Assembly (NCBI GenBank): GCA_963782415.1
Contig: CAWAJT010000003.1
Location: 43,378-107,377 of the forward strand
Origin: Bog-473 sp963782415
Lineage (GTDB): Bacteria; Actinomycetota; Acidimicrobiia; Acidimicrobiales; RAAP-2
Length of the DNA: 64,000 bases
Direction of reading: 5' to 3'
Below, one piece after another: positions 59,233 to 64,000 of the stretch. The notes under the pieces were generated by a model. It did no database searches, was not told the origin of the DNA, and saw nothing but the letters and a program-made list of their open reading frames with translations. The translations under genes were made by a program, and so were the position numbers. The first letter of the stretch is position 1. The number at the start of each line of letters is the position of its first letter.

Positions 59233-59571
59233 ATGAAGCTCGTGGTGGCCGTCGTGAAGCCCTTCAAGCTCGATGACGTCAAGAACGTCCTGAAGAACAT
59301 GGGCGTGCAGGGCATGACCCTGACCGAGGCACAGGGCTTCGGGCGCCAGCGCGGCCACACGGAGAACTACCGGGGCGCCGAATACACGGTTGACTTCGTG
59401 CCAAAGCTCCGCGTCGAGGTGTTGGTCGACGACGACCGTGCCGAGGCCGTGGTGGACGCCATCGTCGCTTCAGCCGCCACCGGCAAGATCGGTGACGGCA
59501 AGGTCTGGGTCGTGCCTGCGGAGACGGTGGTGCGGGTGCGCACGGGCGAGCGGGGCGCCGACGCCGTCTGA
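59233..59571 (+). CDS. glnB: P-II nitrogen regulator (GlnK/GlnB), copy 2
   Basis: A 112-residue PII protein, the same length as copy 1, with MKLVVAVVKPFKLDDVKNVL, T-loop TENYRGAEYTVDFVPK and TGKIGDGKVWVVPA. Asn replaces Val before the modifiable Tyr. ATG 59233 has a good GAGG site; ATG 59218 is in frame but would add five residues not usual for PII. It is not next to an ammonium channel; a cyclic-nucleotide-binding protein follows 54 bases later. The copy may serve a different partner. Confidence 0.93.
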   Translation: MKLVVAVVKPFKLDDVKNVLKNMGVQGMTLTEAQGFGRQRGHTENYRGAEYTVDFVPKLRVEVLVDDDRAEAVVDAIVASAATGKIGDGKVWVVPAETVVRVRTGERGADAV

Positions 59572-59625
59572 ACCCGTCCCGGGCAAACCAGCACGTGAGA
59601 GGGGTCGAGGGGTACTCTTTGCGCC

Positions 59626-60048
59626 ATGAGCCGCGACGATTTCGACCTGTCCAAAATCTGGCTGTTCTCCACCTCGTCGGCCAAGGACCTGCGCACCATC
59701 AAGCGAGCGCTGGAGGAGGTGACGGTCCCGCCCGGCCGCATGCTCTGTGAACAGGGGACCATCGGGCGCGAGTTTTTCCTGATCGTCAAGGGCACGGCTG
59801 CGGTGCGACGGAACAACCGCAAGGTGGCCACCCTCGGTCCCGGCCAGTACTTCGGCGAAATGGCGCTGCTGGACCGGCGGCCCCGGTCCGCCACCGTGGT
59901 CTCGGAGACAGACATGACGCTGCTCGTGTTGGGTCAGCGTCAGTTCAACGGCGTGCTCGACACGGTGCCGGCGCTCTCGCGCAAGATGCTGGCCGCCATG
60001 GCCACGCGTCTTCGTGAGGCCGACGAGAAGGCGATGGCCGTCCTGTAG
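59626..60048 (+). CDS. Stand-alone cyclic nucleotide-binding domain protein
   Basis: A 140-residue protein consisting only of a CNB domain. VTVPPGRMLCEQGTIGREFFLIVKGTAAVRRNNRKVATLGPGQYFGEMALLDRRPRSATV contains the phosphate-binding cassette with the Glu and Arg expected to hold cAMP. It lacks the helix-turn-helix of Crp/Fnr regulators. It probably acts by binding a partner; the neighbouring PII gene is a candidate but unproven. The stop codon overlaps the first unit of an 18-bp repeat. Confidence 0.85.
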   Translation: MSRDDFDLSKIWLFSTSSAKDLRTIKRALEEVTVPPGRMLCEQGTIGREFFLIVKGTAAVRRNNRKVATLGPGQYFGEMALLDRRPRSATVVSETDMTLLVLGQRQFNGVLDTVPALSRKMLAAMATRLREADEKAMAVL

Positions 60049-60115
60049 CACCCGCGCTGCCTGTTGCACCCGCGCTGCCTGAAGCACCCGCGCTGCCTGT
60101 TGCACCCGCGCTGCG
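60044..60115. repeat. Four tandem 18-bp repeats
   Basis: Units TGTAGCACCCGCGCTGCC, TGTTGCACCCGCGCTGCC, TGAAGCACCCGCGCTGCC and TGTTGCACCCGCGCTGCG in direct array. The core GCACCCGCGCTGC is invariant; only two bases at positions 3-4 and the last base vary. The first copy contains the TAG stop of the CNB gene. Confidence 0.9.
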
Positions 60116-60240
60116 TGTCCACACCGGCTGTGTCAACGCTGTGAGCTGGGAGTTCAGCTGAGGCATCCGCGCTTGCGTCACCCCACGCTGCGAAACTTCC
60201 CGTGTCCACTCCCCTCGCCTGGACACAGGAGGTCACGGTC

Positions 60241-60972
60241 ATGACGTTGGATCCCAGAAAGCTCGCTGCGGAATTCCTCGGCACCCTCATCCTCGTCGTC
60301 GTCGCCGTCGGCGTCGCCACGGAGACCTTCGGCTTCAAGCTCTTCGGGCTCAGTTACGCCGCCGGTGTCGCGGCCACCGCCCTGGCCTTCGGACTGGTCC
60401 TCGTGGCTCTCGTCTACGCCATCGGGCCGATCTCGGGATGTCACGTCAACCCGGCGGTCACGCTCGGGTTCATCGCCACGGGTCGCATGAAGCTGGCCGA
60501 GGGTGTGGCCTACATCGTGGCCCAGGTCCTCGGCGGCATCGCCGGCGCGTACCTCCTCTACTGGATGTTCACCACGTCGCCGCTGTATCGGAAATCGGTC
60601 CAGGGGCTCGGCACCGACGGGTACGGCAAGCAGTCCCACCTCCTGGTCAGCCAAGGTGGCGCCTTCCTGATTGAGGTCGTCCTGACGGCGATCTTCGTCA
60701 TGGTCGTCCTGTTGGCCACCCACAAGGCCGCCATTCAAGGTGCTGCCGGCGTCGCCATCGGCTTCGGCCTGGTGATCGTGCACCTCATCGGCATTCCCCT
60801 GACCGGGACCTCGGTGAACCCGGCTCGGAGCCTCGGGCCGGCCCTCGTGGTGGGCGGTACGGCATTGAGCCAGGTCTGGCTCTTCCTGATCGCCCCCTTG
60901 GTGGGCGCCATCGTGGCGGCGCTCATCCATCTCGTCGTCGCAGATCGCTCCAAGGACGACGTCGTGGTCTAG
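60241..60972 (+). CDS. Aquaporin (MIP family, AqpZ-like)
   Basis: A 243-residue water channel with six helices. The two NPA boxes are in GCHVNPAVTLG and TGTSVNPARSLGPA. The His in VIVHLIG, the Thr before the second box and the Arg in NPAR, with Phe in the second helix, match the narrow selectivity filter of water-specific AqpZ rather than glycerol facilitators. ATG 60241 follows AGGAGGT closely; GTG 60202 is less likely. Confidence 0.9.
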   Translation: MTLDPRKLAAEFLGTLILVVVAVGVATETFGFKLFGLSYAAGVAATALAFGLVLVALVYAIGPISGCHVNPAVTLGFIATGRMKLAEGVAYIVAQVLGGIAGAYLLYWMFTTSPLYRKSVQGLGTDGYGKQSHLLVSQGGAFLIEVVLTAIFVMVVLLATHKAAIQGAAGVAIGFGLVIVHLIGIPLTGTSVNPARSLGPALVVGGTALSQVWLFLIAPLVGAIVAALIHLVVADRSKDDVVV

Positions 60973-61044
60973 CCGCGGCGCGGCTCCGGTTCGACCCGAG
61001 GACGGCCGGGCGTCCGGGCCGGACTGCCCGCTACGGTCGGACAC

Positions 61045-61467
61045 ATGGATTTGACCGAGGCACTCTCATTCGCCCGAGACCGCAAGCAAGGCGTCCTGGC
61101 CACCATCCGCGCCAACGGACGGCCCCAGCTGTCCAACATCGCATACGTCCCCGACGAGGGCGACACGTTCTTGATCTCCATCACCGACGACAGGGCCAAG
61201 ACGGCCAACCTCCGTCGGGATCCGCGCGCATCGCTCTATGTGCTCGGCGACAACTTCTACCAATACGTCGTCATTGAAGCGATGGCTGAGCTGTCACCGG
61301 TGGCAGCTGAGCGCAACGACGCCACCGTGGAGGCGCTGATCCGCTACTACGAGGGGGCGTCGGGCACCCACCCGAACTGGGAGGAGTACGCCGCGGCGAT
61401 GATCGCCGACAAGCGACTCGCCCTCACGCTGCATCCGGAACGGGCCTACGGCATTCTGCCGGGCTGA
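61045..61467 (+). CDS. PPOX-class F420-dependent oxidoreductase
   Basis: A 140-residue split beta-barrel protein of the pyridoxamine-phosphate-oxidase-like group. FARDRKQGVLATIRANGRPQLSNIAYV, TDDRAKTANLRRDPRASLYV and a C-terminal RLALTLHPERAYGIL are typical of actinobacterial F420-binding members. Such enzymes reduce biliverdin-like or quinone substrates; the real one here is unknown. It follows the aquaporin by 72 bases and converges with the Fe-S reductase. Confidence 0.85.
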   Translation: MDLTEALSFARDRKQGVLATIRANGRPQLSNIAYVPDEGDTFLISITDDRAKTANLRRDPRASLYVLGDNFYQYVVIEAMAELSPVAAERNDATVEALIRYYEGASGTHPNWEEYAAAMIADKRLALTLHPERAYGILPG

Positions 61468-61495
61468 GGGCGCGGTTCGACGTCCGACCGGTGAC

Positions 61496-63565
61496 TTAGG
61501 CTGGCGTCTCGGCTGGCTCCGCCGGCGCGGCAGCTGCCGGTCCCCCGTTGAGCGACTCCTCCACCAGTTGTGAGAGGTCGAGCACACGCACGTCGTCTTC
61601 CTTGGCGTTGGCCCGCACCGCGTCATCGAGCATGATCATGCAGTACGGACAGGCGGTCGAAACCACATCGGCCCCTGTACCCAGCGCCTCGTCCATCCGC
61701 TCCATGTTGACGCGCTTGCCGATGTTCTCCTCGAGCCACATGCGGGCACCGCCGGCACCGCAGCAGAAGCCCCGCTCCTTGCAGCGCCGCATCTCAATCT
61801 GCTCCACGCCCGGGATGGCGCTGAGCACGCTCCGCGGCTCCTCAATGATCCGGTTGTGCCGCCCCAGGTAGCAGGGGTCGTGATAGGTGACCTTGCCGTT
61901 GTATCCCGAACCTGGCGTGAGCTTGCCCGACGCGACCAGGTGCTCGAGCAACTCGGCGTGGTGGATGACTTCGTAGTTGCCTCCGAGGGCCGGGTACTCG
62001 TTCTTGATCGTATTGAAGCAGTGCGGGCAGCTGGCAATGATCTTCTTGGCACCAGCCTCGTCCAAGGTGGCGATGTTCATCTTCGACTGCTCTTGGTAGA
62101 GGTATTCGTTGCCGAGACGCCGAACCGGGTCGCCAGTGCACGATTCCTTGGGCCCGAGGATGCCGAAGGTGACGCCGGCGCGATGCAGCATGCGCGCCGT
62201 GGCCTGCACGCCTTTGCGGGCTCGCTCATCGAGTGCGCCAGCGCAACCGACCCAGTACAGGTACTCAATGTCGTCTGGAATCGCCCCGCTTATGACAGGG
62301 ATCTCGAAGTCGAGCGTCTGGGTCCACTCGGTGCGCTTGTTCTGGCCGAGCCCCCAGGGGTCACCCTGGTTCTCGACGTTGCGGAGCATGAGCCCCGCCT
62401 CGCTCGGGAACTCGGACTCCATCAGCACCTGGTAGCGGCGCATGTCGACGATGGCGTCGATGTGCTCAATGTCGACGGGACACTCGTTCACGCAGGCGCC
62501 ACAGGTCGTGCACGACCACAGCACATCGGGGTCGATGACGTTGGGGACGAGAGCGGTCTGTTCGCCTTCACCGGTCAGCAACGGGCCGGCCGACGCGAAC
62601 ATGTTGTCGCGCAGACCCATGACCAGGAGCTTCGGCGACAACGGCTTGTCGGTGGTCCAGGCGGGACAGGCCGACTGGCAGCGCCCGCATTCGGTACAGG
62701 TGGCGAAGTCGAGCATCTGCTTCCAGCTGAAATGGCCGATCTCGCCCACGCCGAACACGGTGTCCTCGTCGACATTCTCCATGTCCATGTCGGGCGTGCT
62801 GTAGAGCGCGCCGAGCGCACGGGGGCGCCGCGAGAAGGCGACGTTGATGGGCGCAAAGAAGATGTGTAAGTGCTTGGAGTAGGAGACGAAGACGATGAAG
62901 CCCGAGATGATCGCGATGTTGAGCAGCAAGAAGACCGTGACCAAGACCGCGTTGGTCCCGGCGCCCAGCGGGTACAACAACTTGGCCACGGCATGGGAGG
63001 CGAAGGCACCCCAGCCGTAGGGGAACTGGGTGGGGTCGGTGTTTACCTGCGCACCTCGGTAGACGAGGAGCGTGATCATGACGCCTGCGATCATCAACAG
63101 TGTGATCCAGGCGGCATCGAGATGAGAGCCGAAGAAGCGTGACTTGCGCTCCAGGCGGCTCGGAGCGTTCTTCAGCCGGATGACCGAAAACGTGATCAAA
63201 GCGATCAGCACTGCCACGGTGAAGAAGTCCTCAATGAAACCCACCCAGTTCCAGGTTCCGATCAGCGGGATGTGGAAGTACTTGTTGAAGAGATCCCCGT
63301 ACGCCTCAATGATCGTGAGCAGCAGAATTGTGAAACCCCACATGGTGAAGAAGTGGGCGAGTCCGGGGACCGTCCACTGCAAGAGCTTGCGCTGGCCGGC
63401 GACCTCGACGGTCTCGGCCTCCACCTTGCGCGTGATCGGCCCGCGAGCGCGGTTGGGGTCCTTCTTTCCGGAGCGGATGAGCTTGGACAGCCAGTGGAAC
63501 CGGCGAGCGGCGATGCCGAAGCCGATGACGGTGACAGCAAGGCCAATGATGATTCTGACGGCCAC
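61496..63565 (-). CDS. Membrane Fe-S oxidoreductase, EtfD-like (HdrD-related)
   Basis: A 689-residue protein. Five N-terminal helices (to about residue 240) resemble the haem-binding NarI-type membrane domain. Two 4Fe-4S ferredoxin motifs follow (CTECGRCQSACP and CTTCGACVNECP), then two CCG domains (HDPCYLGRH, MRRCKERGFCCGAGGARMW, STACPYC) as in heterodisulfide reductase HdrD. This order matches mycobacterial Rv0338c/EtfD, which passes electrons from ETF to menaquinone during fatty-acid oxidation. It fits the acyl-CoA and oxidoreductase genes elsewhere in the window. Confidence 0.88.
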   Translation of the reverse strand: MAVRIIIGLAVTVIGFGIAARRFHWLSKLIRSGKKDPNRARGPITRKVEAETVEVAGQRKLLQWTVPGLAHFFTMWGFTILLLTIIEAYGDLFNKYFHIPLIGTWNWVGFIEDFFTVAVLIALITFSVIRLKNAPSRLERKSRFFGSHLDAAWITLLMIAGVMITLLVYRGAQVNTDPTQFPYGWGAFASHAVAKLLYPLGAGTNAVLVTVFLLLNIAIISGFIVFVSYSKHLHIFFAPINVAFSRRPRALGALYSTPDMDMENVDEDTVFGVGEIGHFSWKQMLDFATCTECGRCQSACPAWTTDKPLSPKLLVMGLRDNMFASAGPLLTGEGEQTALVPNVIDPDVLWSCTTCGACVNECPVDIEHIDAIVDMRRYQVLMESEFPSEAGLMLRNVENQGDPWGLGQNKRTEWTQTLDFEIPVISGAIPDDIEYLYWVGCAGALDERARKGVQATARMLHRAGVTFGILGPKESCTGDPVRRLGNEYLYQEQSKMNIATLDEAGAKKIIASCPHCFNTIKNEYPALGGNYEVIHHAELLEHLVASGKLTPGSGYNGKVTYHDPCYLGRHNRIIEEPRSVLSAIPGVEQIEMRRCKERGFCCGAGGARMWLEENIGKRVNMERMDEALGTGADVVSTACPYCMIMLDDAVRANAKEDDVRVLDLSQLVEESLNGGPAAAAPAEPAETPA

Positions 63566-63911
63566 GGATGCTCCTCGCCTATCTCAGGTCGTTCAACGCG
63601 GACGGTGGCGGAGTGCGAGCGCCACCTGGGATTTCAGTGCGGCCCAGAGGATAGTTGGGCCATCCCATCAGGGCGTAGTCTGCGCTCGACGCCAAGAGGC
63701 CACGCCGCCGATTGCGCCTGGTGGATGCCCTTCCACGTCGGCGCCGAAACCTGGCCGTCTCGGTCTTCTGAGCCACGCTCGGCCTCCGAAACCGGAGTCT
63801 GCGGGCGACGGGCGCGTTGGCCACGCTGGCTCTCCGTGTGCCCCATGACAGGCCCCACTCATCCCTGCGGCTGGCTTGCGGGAGGCCGAGAGGCAGCGTT
63901 TACCCAGCGTG
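63566..63911. other. Intergenic region, no gene seen
   Basis: About 345 bases upstream of the divergent Fe-S reductase and tRNA-Gly. Minus-strand open frames here lack homology and overlap each other. It must hold the promoters of both neighbours; no repeat stood out. Confidence 0.45.
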
Positions 63912-63917
63912 TAGAGT
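63912..63917 (+). promoter_or_regulatory. Putative -10 element of tRNA-Gly
   Basis: TAGAGT ends 11 bases before the tRNA 5' end, the right distance for a -10. No clear -35 was seen. Confidence 0.45.
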
Positions 63918-63928
63918 TTTTGGGTTTC

Positions 63929-63999
63929 GCGGGCGTAGTTCAGAGGCAGAACATCAGCTTCCCAAGCTGAGAACGCGGGTTCGATTCCCGTCGCCCGCT
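63929..63999 (+). tRNA. tRNA-Gly (CCC)
   Basis: Acceptor arms GCGGGCG and CGCCCGC pair fully, with discriminator T at 63999. The anticodon stem TCAGC/GCTGA encloses loop TTCCCAA, anticodon CCC, reading GGG glycine codons. The T-loop is TTCGATT. The window ends one base after the discriminator, so an encoded CCA cannot be judged. Confidence 0.95.
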
Positions 64000-64000
64000 C

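Noticed and set aside
59945..60338. Minus-strand open frames with a Gly/Ala/Ser-type periodic sequence
   Set aside because: The periodicity is only the 18-bp DNA repeat read on the other strand; they overlap the CNB gene and have no ribosome site.

Overview
The window looks like chromosomal DNA from a high-GC actinobacterium. The evidence is GC-rich coding sequence on both strands, many GTG starts, a dnaK-grpE-dnaJ-hspR-clpB cluster with a HAIR operator, a PurL/PurQ/PurS purine pathway and several F420-type oxidoreductases. Secreted proteins with GYWLVASDGGIFSYGD-type repeats, plus a Thr/Pro-rich anchored protein, suggest the class Acidimicrobiia; that placement is inference, since no rRNA is present. 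I saw no CRISPR array, insertion sequence, prophage or integration site.

Layout: 0-4.7 kb holds an oxidative/acyl metabolism fragment (flavin monooxygenase, SDR, TetR regulator, a decayed enoyl-CoA hydratase and two small conserved proteins). tRNA-Asp and tRNA-Phe lie at 4.8-5.0 kb. A Thr-rich anchored protein, a GH3 glycosidase, and a nickel transporter divergent from a Fur-family regulator with a Fur-type box occupy 5.4-10.3 kb. A GT4 glycosyltransferase, PIG-V-like mannosyltransferase, membrane protein, PASTA lipoprotein and MFS exporter run in one direction at 10.3-15.7 kb. From 15.7 to 29.7 kb is a catabolic or detoxification block: OYE-type oxidoreductase, amidase, HxlR regulator/MFS exporter pair, APH-like kinase, AttH/CrtC-like protein, SDR, MDR dehydrogenase, LLM monooxygenase, epoxide hydrolase, serine hydrolase, DDN-like F420 enzyme and a cyclase.

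A secreted repeat protein (29.8-32.1 kb) precedes the purine genes (32.2-45.1 kb, minus strand), transcribed purA-purD-purB-purC-purS-purQ, then a methyltransferase and membrane protein, then purL-purF-purM-pyrE; one small plus-strand gene sits inside. After a DJ-1/PfpI protein comes a G1-type glutamic peptidase joined to six GYWL-type repeats. The heat-shock operon (47.9-54.4 kb), gpmA, amt-glnK, two membrane proteins, a second PII gene, a lone cyclic-nucleotide-binding domain, an aquaporin, a PPOX/F420 protein and a membrane Fe-S reductase of the EtfD type follow, ending at tRNA-Gly(CCC).

A striking general property is the number of broken reading frames: about fifteen indels in nine loci, including normally essential purM, purB and clpB. 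Eight lie on a GCGC tetranucleotide and move the coding frame the same way, which points more to sequence error or GC-dinucleotide slippage than to nine independent gene losses. The enoyl-CoA hydratase differs: it also lacks a start codon and looks like a real pseudogene.
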